Shown here: one piece after another, positions 11,230 through 18,187 of the stretch
Position numbering within the stretch: position 1 is the first letter of the stretch
Layout of the letters: every line of letters starts with the position of its first letter
From: Sideroxydans sp.
GTDB taxonomy: Bacteria > Pseudomonadota > Gammaproteobacteria > Burkholderiales > Gallionellaceae
NCBI GenBank assembly: GCA_013791855.1
Contig: VMTA01000005.1
Coordinates: 1 to 64,000 of the forward strand
DNA length: 64,000 nucleotides
Reading direction: 5' to 3'
Notes under the pieces: model-generated
Told to the model about the DNA's origin: nothing
What the model saw: the letters and a program-made list of their open reading frames with translations, nothing else
Databases searched by the model: none
Made by a program: the position numbers and the translations under genes

Positions 11230-12246
11230 GTGGGCACCATCATGTGGAAAAAGGTCGAGAAAGGCATATACCAAGAAGGTTTGTACTCTTTCCGCGTACG
11301 CATGATGGTGAACGGCCACAAGCTAGACAAGACGCTCGACAGTCTAGCAGAGGCACGGGTCTTTCGTGACAGCCATAAACTCTCACAAGCGCTCGATGTA
11401 CATGAGAGCGCAGTGATTGAAAGTCGCATCAAGAAACAATCCATAAAAGGTTTGACGGTTGGTGATGCGCTTGATCGTTACCTGCTGGAGATAACTCCGC
11501 ACAAGAAAGGTGCCGATACCGAGGAATGGCGAATCGGCAAAGCGAAGCGCATGCAGTTGGCAAAGAAGCCTTTCCATGGGGTCACCGCTGACGACGTAAT
11601 CGCTTTCATGGGAGAGATTGGCGGAAGCGAAAACAATCAGCGCAAGTACGTCTCACTCATCTCTCACCTGTATCGCGTAGCAATACGTCAGTGGCGCCTG
11701 CCGGTGACGAATCCAGTCACCGGCCAGATGGACCTGCCAGATAACGGAGTGGCGAGAACCAGGCGGCTCAAAAAAGGGGAATACTACAAGCTGATGAAAG
11801 CGCTAATCGGCGAGCCGAAGCAATTCGTCATCATTGCGGTAGAAACAGCCATGCGCCAATCTGAAATATTCTCCTTGCGCTGGGAGAATATAAACAAAAA
11901 GAAATGCACAGCCCTACTCACCGACACAAAGAACGGCGAGTCTCGCACCACCATCCTTTCTCGCGTTGCCATGAACGCCCTTGATGCAGTTGGCTGGGAA
12001 GATGAAGGTGAGGTGTGGTCGATCAACAAAGGGCAGATCAGGAGAGCCTGGGAGGCCGCCAGAGATGACATCGGCGCCCACGACCTACATTTCCATGATT
12101 TGAGGCATGAAGGCGCATCGAGACTGTTCGAAAAAGGTCTCAACGTATTTGAGGTCCAAAGTATCACAGGGCACAAGACGCTTTCGGAGTTGCGGAAGTA
12201 CACGCATCTGACACCAAGTTCGATTCTTGCAAAACTGAATAAGTAG
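11230..12246 (+). CDS. Tyrosine-type site-specific integrase
   Basis: Catalyses integration and excision of a mobile element. The C-terminal catalytic domain shows the first arginine in AMRQSEIFSLRW, the HDLRHEGASRLF box (H-x-x-R), GHKTLSELRKYTHL with the final histidine and the tyrosine nucleophile. The N-terminal half looks like an arm-type plus core-binding SAM-like domain (YQEGLYSFRVRM...). The predicted start is GTG at 11230; ATG at 11242 is equally possible and only four codons shorter. It lies next to the tRNA-Leu fragment and points into the accessory region, as expected for a tRNA-targeting island integrase. Confidence 0.93.
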   Translation: MGTIMWKKVEKGIYQEGLYSFRVRMMVNGHKLDKTLDSLAEARVFRDSHKLSQALDVHESAVIESRIKKQSIKGLTVGDALDRYLLEITPHKKGADTEEWRIGKAKRMQLAKKPFHGVTADDVIAFMGEIGGSENNQRKYVSLISHLYRVAIRQWRLPVTNPVTGQMDLPDNGVARTRRLKKGEYYKLMKALIGEPKQFVIIAVETAMRQSEIFSLRWENINKKKCTALLTDTKNGESRTTILSRVAMNALDAVGWEDEGEVWSINKGQIRRAWEAARDDIGAHDLHFHDLRHEGASRLFEKGLNVFEVQSITGHKTLSELRKYTHLTPSSILAKLNK

Positions 12247-12251
12247 GCCAG

Positions 12252-12509
12252 CTACTCCTCAGGCATAAGCAACTGCCACGGCTCAACTCCAAGCGCCAAG
12301 GCAATTTTCCCGATGTTCCCCAACGAGACATTCCAGATGCAGCGCTCGACCGCAGAAATATAGGTGCGGTCCAAGTCACACTTGAATGCCAAGTCTTCCT
12401 GCGAAAGAGATTGCTCACGCCGAATGCGACGAACATTCTGCGCAAGGATGCTTCGCAGATCTTGCTCCTCTGAGGATTGCCTAACACTAGCTGCTGTACG
12501 TTTTGCCAT
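12252..12509 (-). CDS. Small XRE-family helix-turn-helix regulator
   Basis: An 85-residue protein beginning MAKRTAASVRQ. Residues 20-80 form a lambda-repressor-type helix-turn-helix (LAQNVRRIRREQSLSQEDLAFKC, then DRTYISAVER). Longer upstream reading is possible, but only the ATG at 12509 gives a normal XRE protein. It is convergent with the integrase, five bases from its stop, and divergent from the membrane protein gene at 12604, with 94 bp between them. A role as repressor of its own promoter or of element genes is likely but not shown. The GNIGKIALALGVEPWQLL tail is typical of phage and island regulators. Confidence 0.85.
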   Translation of the reverse strand: MAKRTAASVRQSSEEQDLRSILAQNVRRIRREQSLSQEDLAFKCDLDRTYISAVERCIWNVSLGNIGKIALALGVEPWQLLMPEE

Positions 12510-12603
12510 GCAGCGAAGAATCCGTGCTTGCGGCGTTTGTTTCCACGGAGTTTGCTTCTCATTTGTGTTAAATTGGAGCCCTACAGATAAGGAGATAACC
12601 AGG

Positions 12604-13254
12604 ATGACTACTGTTCTAGGATTTGTCTTGTTGGCGGTATGTGCGATTGGAGCCATGTCCGTGCTTTCTTGGCTATACAGGGAAGTGGTGAAGCTGCACC
12701 GCGGTCAGCGAGGAGCGTTGCCACTCACAAATGTATTCAAGCCAAATGGACCGGGGACATTACTTAAAGTCAGCAGGACAGAAGAAATGTGGGGGAGAAA
12801 GCTGACGAGATGGGAAGACCTTCCTCAATACAAAGGCCGCACAATGCACTTTGGCCTCCCTCACTATCGCGACGTGAAGGTGCCAGACAAGCACAACTAT
12901 GCAACCGTGGAATACATGGATCATCCAATCAAGCAGTTCGTGTATGACGTGATGACCAATTTCTCAGGTGGACTGGATGCCAAAGGGATTGCATATCAAC
13001 TGTTTTTTCCAGTGATGTTCATCCTGGCTGGGGCACCCGTAGTAACCGTATTGGTACTTTCCGGCCTGTTCTATACATGGTCATTGCTATGTCTCACACC
13101 TGCAGCAAACCGCGCATCTCGACGATCCGCTGAACGGTGCAGAAACCTCAAGCCAAACGACTGGAGGAAAATCTACCAAGAGATTGCCGAGGAAAAAGCG
13201 CAAGAAGATATGCTGGTCCGGGCCCTGCGTAGAAGCGGGATTCGGAGATTGTGA
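12604..13254 (+). CDS. Membrane protein of unknown function
   Basis: 216 residues, family not recognised. The ATG at 12604 has AAGGAG nine bases before it, which decides the start over longer in-frame readings. Hydrophobic segments are at about residues 3-22 and 135-165, giving an N-terminal anchor and a C-terminal hairpin. The middle region is soluble and rich in aromatic and basic residues. The C-terminal tail (EIAEEKAQEDMLVRAL) is predicted helical. It is followed by a small secreted protein gene. No catalytic motif is visible. Its place beside the integrase and an XRE regulator marks it as element cargo. Confidence 0.7.
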   Translation: MTTVLGFVLLAVCAIGAMSVLSWLYREVVKLHRGQRGALPLTNVFKPNGPGTLLKVSRTEEMWGRKLTRWEDLPQYKGRTMHFGLPHYRDVKVPDKHNYATVEYMDHPIKQFVYDVMTNFSGGLDAKGIAYQLFFPVMFILAGAPVVTVLVLSGLFYTWSLLCLTPAANRASRRSAERCRNLKPNDWRKIYQEIAEEKAQEDMLVRALRRSGIRRL

Positions 13255-13285
13255 AAGACGCTCAAACTTAGAAAGGGGACTTTCT

Positions 13286-13591
13286 GTGAATTGCCATTAT
13301 CTTCGTAAAGTAACAGCAGGGTTCGTGATGCTTGGATTGGCCCTGGTGCCTCTAGCTCATGCAGGAAACATTCCAGACAACAGCACCAGGCCATCACACT
13401 ACAAGAAAGGCGCCTCTTGCGTGCAGGAAAGCAGTAAGGCCGGCATGTTCACTTGCTGGGGAATGTTCGGGAACGAACTTGTCGGCGTCGATGAAATTTA
13501 CAAGCATGGATGGCGCGTTGTTGCATTCAAGCCAAGGACGGATGATCCAAGCATTATCGACAACGGAATGTTGATCATTGAAGAACAGTGA
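13286..13591 (+). CDS. Small exported protein of unknown function
   Basis: About 101 residues from a GTG start at 13286, with GAAAGGGGA seven bases upstream. The first 26 residues form a signal peptide: basic YLRK, a hydrophobic GFVMLGLALVPL core, and AHA cleavage. The mature part has two cysteines (GASCVQESSKAGMFTCWG) that could form one disulfide. It follows the membrane protein gene by 31 bp, so the two are probably cotranscribed. No family recognised. Confidence 0.6.
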   Translation: MNCHYLRKVTAGFVMLGLALVPLAHAGNIPDNSTRPSHYKKGASCVQESSKAGMFTCWGMFGNELVGVDEIYKHGWRVVAFKPRTDDPSIIDNGMLIIEEQ

Positions 13592-13674
13592 GATCCAATT
13601 CTTGTTCATCGGCTTGATGGCATCTCTCGATGCCTAAGGGGGCAACAGTTCAGATTTGATCTAAATACGCTGCC

Positions 13675-13714
13675 CGATTCGGCCTAATGCGAAGCATCAC
13701 ATTAGGCCGAATTG
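13675..13714. repeat. Long inverted repeat (15-bp arms, 10-base loop)
   Basis: A perfect 13-base dyad, ATTCGGCCTAATG and its reverse complement, extends to 15 pairs if one G-T pair is allowed. The loop is CGAAGCATCA. No T-run follows on either strand, so it is not a standard intrinsic terminator for the gene ending at 13591. It may be a structured RNA end, a recombination site, or part of the recurring element described at 13705. Confidence 0.6.
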
Positions 13715-13734
13715 CCGACTTGGCAGATCATCGG
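13705..13734. repeat. Copy A of an interspersed 30-base element
   Basis: Matches copy B at 19170-19199 at 25 of 30 positions. Shared blocks are GGCCGA, TGCCG, TGGCAG and TCATCGG. Both copies sit in intergenic DNA of the accessory block. Confidence 0.5.
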
Positions 13735-14053
13735 CCAAAACGGTCTTAGCGAGAAATCTTACGATGCGTCCGCTATATGGATGAGAAGCAGACGAAATCC
13801 TAGGAAACACATGTTTCCGCTTCGAGCCAGTACGTGACAGATACGGCCGATTTATTGCGTCTGGCAGGCCATATAGAAGCTCTAACCTAGCTCTTCCGAG
13901 GAATATATAGGCCAAATGGCATATACCAAAGTGAGCGTTTTGGTGCTAGTTTTGTCCAGTCACCATTATTACGTTACCACCATTTATTATTGCTCGACTA
14001 AGACGCCTCGTCCTGTGACAGCGAAAAGCTGAGCGTCTACATATGGGGTATCG

Positions 14054-14671
14054 ATGGGAGTTGCCTTGGCACACAAAATTATCTATCTGACTGGTGCGCC
14101 TGCCACAGGGAAGTCCACACTTACCGAGAATCTGAGCCAGCAGCTACCTGACGCGGTAGTGTTTACCTATAGCAAGGAATTGTTGGATTGTGTTCAAAGG
14201 CGAACAAAGCTGATTTCCACTCAGGATGATCTAAGGCGAGAGTCCGCCAAAATAATCACAAGAGAAGATGTGCAGGCTGTGGATAGCCAGCTCGTAGCAT
14301 TGGTCAATTCCAACAGGGGGCAGCGAACGGTGGTAGTTGATTCCCACCCGGTTACAATCGAAGAATTCGGATTTCGGGTAACTCCATTTACGAAGAAACA
14401 GCTAGGTGGACTTGCTCCCGATGTAATCGTCTGTTTGTACGCCAGCCCTGAAACAATTATCGAGCGCATCTCAAAGAATGCAGCAGGTCGTCCAATGCCG
14501 CTTCGCTACGAGATCGATTTGCATACTCAGCTCCAATGTCAGGTTGCCAGTATTTACGCCATGGAGACTGGAGCGTCGCTCTACTACTTAAATTCATCGT
14601 GCTCACCAGACAATTTGCTCTGTAATTTAATGAGCATTACGGGAATTGGAAGTCCAAACAACAAGCAGTAA
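14054..14671 (+). CDS. P-loop nucleotide/small-molecule kinase-like protein
   Basis: 205 residues. The N-terminal GAPATGKSTL is a Walker A loop of the adenylate/shikimate kinase type, followed by a VVVDSHPV strand in the Walker B position. GRPMPLRYEID could be the lid. The C-terminal DNLLCNL segment resembles the end of NMP-kinase folds. Substrate unknown. It opens a three-gene operon: the BpsA-like gene starts 20 bp downstream, and that gene overlaps the third by four bases. A GGGG precedes the ATG. Its location in a defence-rich island suggests modification of a nucleotide or alarm molecule, but that is inference. Confidence 0.75.
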   Translation: MGVALAHKIIYLTGAPATGKSTLTENLSQQLPDAVVFTYSKELLDCVQRRTKLISTQDDLRRESAKIITREDVQAVDSQLVALVNSNRGQRTVVVDSHPVTIEEFGFRVTPFTKKQLGGLAPDVIVCLYASPETIIERISKNAAGRPMPLRYEIDLHTQLQCQVASIYAMETGASLYYLNSSCSPDNLLCNLMSITGIGSPNNKQ

Positions 14672-14691
14672 CTTCAACTCCAGGGGGCTGG

Positions 14692-15531
14692 ATGTCAAAG
14701 AAAAACAATATTGATTTACGGGCAGCGATCAATGCGATATCGGATGTGGTTCAGAATAGGCCGCGTCCATTGCGTGAGCTGGATCAAATTTACATGAAGA
14801 CTGGAGATATGGTTCTGCAGTCCGAGTTGATTGCCAAGTGGGCTGATGGTAAGAGGCTTGCATTTATTGGCGATGGCGATGCGATTAGCATTTGTGTTGC
14901 GTACCTTAAACATCGCGAAATCTTCGACTTCGGTCCCGCTGAGATTGCCGTATTTGATTTTGACGAGAGAATCTGCGGAGCAATAACAAGGTTCGCCGAT
15001 AAGGAGAAGATTAAAAATCTCCGCTCCGTACTTTACAACTGTCTGGATGCTTTCCCGGAAGAGGGCAAGTTCGACTGTTACTACACTAATCCACCGTGGG
15101 GTGCGAGTAACGATGGCGCGAGTGTGAACGTATTCGTTCAGCGTGGCATGGAAGCTGTCGGCTACCACGGGGAAGGTACGGTAGTCATAGCGGATGACCA
15201 TGAGTTAGAGTGGCCGCAGCGGGTACTTGCGGCAACTCAATCATTCTCTCTCGGGTCAGGGTTCTACGTACAAAAGATGTCCTCAAAATTGCACTTGTAC
15301 CATCTTGATGACAACCCCAACCTGCGATCCTGCAATCTGGTTTTTAAGTCAATACCAGGAACAACTCCACCGGGGAAATCGGCGGCAATCGTTGATCCCG
15401 TGCGACTGGCAAACTTTTACGGACAAGATCAGCACCCCAGGATTAAGTACGTGCGTGAGAAGAAGCGCGTCGATTACGGGAAAGCACACGACGACGAATA
15501 TCAGTACGAATTATTTGAGGAAGCGAAATGA
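14692..15531 (+). CDS. BpsA-like (branched-chain polyamine synthase family) Rossmann protein
   Basis: 279 residues resembling the catalytic part of N4-bis(aminopropyl)spermidine synthase (PF01861). The GDGDAISICVAYL loop corresponds to the glycine/acid-rich substrate loop, AVFDFDERICGAI to the acidic strand that binds the ribose of the AdoMet-like donor, and YYTNPPWGASNDGAS to the NPPW motif. The last is also found in amino-methylating DNA/RNA enzymes. BpsA enzymes transfer aminopropyl groups from decarboxylated AdoMet; whether this one makes a polyamine or modifies another amine is unknown. Full polyamine synthases carry an extra N-terminal winged-helix domain that is absent here. The N-terminus, DLRAAINAIS, is echoed in the protein at 18188. 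Confidence 0.75.
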   Translation: MSKKNNIDLRAAINAISDVVQNRPRPLRELDQIYMKTGDMVLQSELIAKWADGKRLAFIGDGDAISICVAYLKHREIFDFGPAEIAVFDFDERICGAITRFADKEKIKNLRSVLYNCLDAFPEEGKFDCYYTNPPWGASNDGASVNVFVQRGMEAVGYHGEGTVVIADDHELEWPQRVLAATQSFSLGSGFYVQKMSSKLHLYHLDDNPNLRSCNLVFKSIPGTTPPGKSAAIVDPVRLANFYGQDQHPRIKYVREKKRVDYGKAHDDEYQYELFEEAK

Positions 15532-16106
15532 CCAAGATACTTACACCCCAACAGGGCATTCTCTTTATGAAAGTTGGCGTGCATGCCAATGAGTCTCTGG
15601 AAGACATTATTCAGAGGAAGACCTTGGAAATTGAACAGGCCGGCTTTGCGCTCTGGGGCTATGGGGGAAATACCTGCCATCCCGGCACGATGGTTCAGCC
15701 ATTTGCGAAGATGCATCAAGCGATGGGTGGAAAGATATTGCTTTGCATGCAGGAGATGGAATCACACCATTTTGCCGACCCTGTCAGGGCGGAGCAGTAC
15801 TCGGTCGACGGCGTCCATTGGCAAGATGTGCCGCAAGCAATTAATGTTTTGGGCTCCCGATTTGCGTTGGCCATAAAGGATCTTCATGAGGAAAAATTCG
15901 TGCTGCCTCTAGATAAAACAAGGGTGGCAGTGGGGCATAGCAAGGGAGTGCGCGGTCATAATTACATCGCAGGGCGCGTTGATAAAGCGTGCCTTGATTT
16001 GTCGGATCAGATTGACATTCCCTCTGCACCGGAAGAAGTAACCAACATACAAATCAGCTTGGTGGCGGAGCTTTGTGATCCCTATGCGGTCTTTTTGAAG
16101 AATTAG
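15528..16106 (+). CDS. Unknown-family protein with WG-x-G motif (member 1)
   Basis: 192 residues; the ATG overlaps the preceding stop by four bases, so translation is coupled to the BpsA-like gene. The N-terminal region KVGVHANESLEDIIQRK, followed by LWGYGGNTC, aligns by eye with the protein at 18188: both have S-L-x2-I-x2-R-K-x-L-E and then WG-x-G-N. No TM segment, signal or known catalytic motif is visible. The middle is rich in His, Met and Asp (QEMESHHFADP). A later VGHSKGVRGHNY segment is parallel to SRGSRGQKGGW in the partner. The family is not recognised. Its stop lies five bases from the convergent PIN gene. Confidence 0.7.
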   Translation: MTKILTPQQGILFMKVGVHANESLEDIIQRKTLEIEQAGFALWGYGGNTCHPGTMVQPFAKMHQAMGGKILLCMQEMESHHFADPVRAEQYSVDGVHWQDVPQAINVLGSRFALAIKDLHEEKFVLPLDKTRVAVGHSKGVRGHNYIAGRVDKACLDLSDQIDIPSAPEEVTNIQISLVAELCDPYAVFLKN

Positions 16107-16111
16107 TACTC

Positions 16112-16756
16112 TTATACAAGAACGTTGGGGGCATCCTGTCTCAGATCCAGAATATAGCTATTGAGCCCCTCGATACAGGATTCGTTCTGTACCTCGGGAG
16201 AATAGCAACCGAAGCAGCTTGTCAATGCGCTGTCGATTGTTCTGTCGGCGCACACTGTATTCCTAACTTTCTGGATTTCGTGACCATTTGCGAGCCAAAT
16301 AAATAGTTGTTCCAAGCATATTAATTTTGATTTAAATTTGTTCGAATAGGGTTCGGCGGCATTTAGTACTTCCAGGGCCTTGATGGCGCGCTTATCGCCC
16401 GTAAGAATGTGTCCAAGATGACGCGCAAGCATTACCGCGCAAAGAATGCTTTCGCCCGTATCCAGCTCCAAATTGCGTAGTTGTGCCAAGCGTTCAATAT
16501 TGGCGGCGATATCGACCTCTTCGGGAGTTGGTTCAATCTCTTTTAGCATTCCTACTGCAGCAGTAAAGTCAGCGAGTGCAGCCTCCAGACCGCGTGAGGG
16601 AGGACGTTTGCTGATCTTCTTGCGAACAACAAATCTGGCTGTACCAAGTGCGCCATAAACTTCCTTTTGCAGTCGCGGTATCGCAAGCATGTCGACAAAT
16701 AATCCATATGCAGTTGTTTTATGGAGAACATCGTTATCCATTAGTGAGGTGACCAA
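16112..16756 (-). CDS. PIN-like ribonuclease domain protein
   Basis: 214 residues. The first strand and acid are in TSLMDNDVL. A conserved Glu sits in DTGESILCAVML, and the later acid in LTGDKRAIKAL; these match the spacing of PIN metal ligands. PIN domains usually cut RNA as toxins. The start is probably TTG at 16756, because GGAGG lies eight bases upstream and the ATG five codons later would lose the first beta strand. It follows the ImmA/IrrE gene by one base, so the two are one transcript. The C-terminal third has several cysteines (SCFGCYSPEVQNESC) of unknown purpose. Confidence 0.7.
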   Translation of the reverse strand: MVTSLMDNDVLHKTTAYGLFVDMLAIPRLQKEVYGALGTARFVVRKKISKRPPSRGLEAALADFTAAVGMLKEIEPTPEEVDIAANIERLAQLRNLELDTGESILCAVMLARHLGHILTGDKRAIKALEVLNAAEPYSNKFKSKLICLEQLFIWLANGHEIQKVRNTVCADRTIDSALTSCFGCYSPEVQNESCIEGLNSYILDLRQDAPNVLV

Positions 16757-16757
16757 T

Positions 16758-17765
16758 CTATAGACCTCCCATTAGTGCTCTGACGAAGTTAGATGTTTCG
16801 TCACTCATCAAGTCCCACTTGATTTGCGTCGCTGCAATTTTGTTTACCCCCTCCCATACCGGCAAAGGCCTTTCGTAGATGTACTGCAGGGATTTTTGTG
16901 CAGTAGCCCAATCTTTATTTGTATAGGCGTAGCACAGCGCCAAAGTTCCCGGCTCTATACGAGCTTGGTCGGCAACGCGCATAACCTCACTTGCGAGTTG
17001 GCGCGCGCCCCTACCGGCCCCGGTATTTTCCACTTCAAGTTTTGGGTAACCAGTTAATAACGTCAGCGCATATTCATCGGCTTCAATTTCTTCTGGGTCT
17101 ACTTCTTCAACTCTCTCAGTGGGATCATCCATGTCAATCAGCGCGCCGCCATCAGAAAGATGTCCTCGCGCAATATGTCCAATTTCATGAGCTAAATGAA
17201 AAACTGTCGATGCAGGGTAATTGGCGTCTCTGGCAAGCAGTACAGCGTACCGGTCGCCTATTCTCACTGACATCGCGCACATATTCTTGGCGGCGAGAGG
17301 GTGTACACGCAAATGTACAACGGGAATACCGATACCCCATAAGAATCCAATCAATCCGGTGAGATCAACAAACCGGCGCGAAGCCAGGATACTTTTTCTT
17401 AGCCCAATGGGATCAAGTTCATGCAGAGGTGTGTATTGCGGGAGGCCATGGATGAGCATTCTGCCGAAAGCGATGCCGAATGAACTGATCGCGGGGCGAG
17501 CCGCCTGCATATCTCCGCGGAAATTTTTAAACTTGGCGGCATCTTCCCATATGAATTTCGGTGCTTCGTCATCCAGAAGAGAAAGGGGGTCGAGGCCTAA
17601 TTTGCGCGCAAGGGTGAATCGCAGATCGGCTTGTGAAGAGGGTGATGCATCAGCCGCATCACTCCACCATTCCGGCCAGGCTGCCGAAACCATAGATTCA
17701 GTCAGCCCTGTGGACTTAATCAGTCTTTTCTTAAATTCTTCAGCACTATTTGGGAAAGGAGTCAC
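16758..17765 (-). CDS. ImmA/IrrE-family metallopeptidase
   Basis: 335 residues with a central zinc-protease motif, FHLAHEIGHIARGH, and a downstream E-x2-E-A-D-E-Y-A helix (DPEEIEADEYALTLL) that supplies the third ligand. Family proteases cleave XRE-type repressors to switch on stress, phage or element genes; the neighbouring XRE gene 32 bp upstream is the natural target. The N-terminal 90 residues may sense or dock, and the C-terminal region (about 240-335) is helical. The start is GTG at 17765. Together with the PIN gene downstream, this looks like a protease-controlled toxin unit. Confidence 0.88.
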   Translation of the reverse strand: MTPFPNSAEEFKKRLIKSTGLTESMVSAAWPEWWSDAADASPSSQADLRFTLARKLGLDPLSLLDDEAPKFIWEDAAKFKNFRGDMQAARPAISSFGIAFGRMLIHGLPQYTPLHELDPIGLRKSILASRRFVDLTGLIGFLWGIGIPVVHLRVHPLAAKNMCAMSVRIGDRYAVLLARDANYPASTVFHLAHEIGHIARGHLSDGGALIDMDDPTERVEEVDPEEIEADEYALTLLTGYPKLEVENTGAGRGARQLASEVMRVADQARIEPGTLALCYAYTNKDWATAQKSLQYIYERPLPVWEGVNKIAATQIKWDLMSDETSNFVRALMGGL

Positions 17766-17797
17766 CTGCAGTCCAAGATTGGTTGTATCGCCACATT

Positions 17798-18148
17798 CTA
17801 GAGGTCCTTGCGGCCCTCGACCCTAAATGATTTCGTACTGCGAATCAACTTGGCGAGTAGCTTGGCATGAGATTCGGATCCGTCCCATACAGACGCCAAT
17901 TCCGATACAAGCTTCGCAAATTGATCTGGTTGCACTTTCACATCAATATCCGTATTTATATTGAAAAATATGCAAAGCTTCCTACTATTGGCCGACTGGT
18001 TGAGTACGCCGCTCAACCTGAAGCGGCGAATAGCATAATAACTAACGCCAGAGGCACTTGCGAGTTCTTCGTGGCTCAATTTGCTTTGGAATAACTGCTC
18101 ATTTAATTCCTTCGCAACATCAGACCATCTTCTTTGCACTTTTTTCAT
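17798..18148 (-). CDS. XRE/HTH-type regulator
   Basis: 116 residues from ATG at 18148 (MKKVQRRW); a TTG five codons earlier is possible. Residues about 12-45 form a helix-turn-helix (LSHEELASASGVSYYAIRRF). The C-terminal part (QPDQFAKLVSELASVWDG) is probably a dimer or ligand region. It is followed by the ImmA/IrrE and PIN genes and is divergent from the gene at 18188, with about 39 bp between starts. One short operator could therefore control both directions. Likely antitoxin or repressor cleaved by the protease. Confidence 0.72.
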   Translation of the reverse strand: MKKVQRRWSDVAKELNEQLFQSKLSHEELASASGVSYYAIRRFRLSGVLNQSANSRKLCIFFNINTDIDVKVQPDQFAKLVSELASVWDGSESHAKLLAKLIRSTKSFRVEGRKDL

Positions 18149-18187
18149 GATTGAGTGATACAATAGCGCAAAATTGCAAATAAAGGA

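Larger units (their letters stand above)
13592..14053. other. 462-bp intergenic stretch with two dyad elements, no gene seen
   Basis: No open frame here has family resemblance or a credible ribosome site. It holds the strong hairpin at 13675-13714 and, overlapping it, a 30-base element (13705-13734) that recurs at 19170-19199. The rest is AT-rich and probably contains the promoter for the kinase operon starting at 14054; I could not fix a promoter by eye. Confidence 0.5.

Noticed and set aside
13697..13915. 72-codon minus-strand frame in the intergenic repeat region
   Set aside because: No ribosome site or family, and it reads through the inverted repeat.
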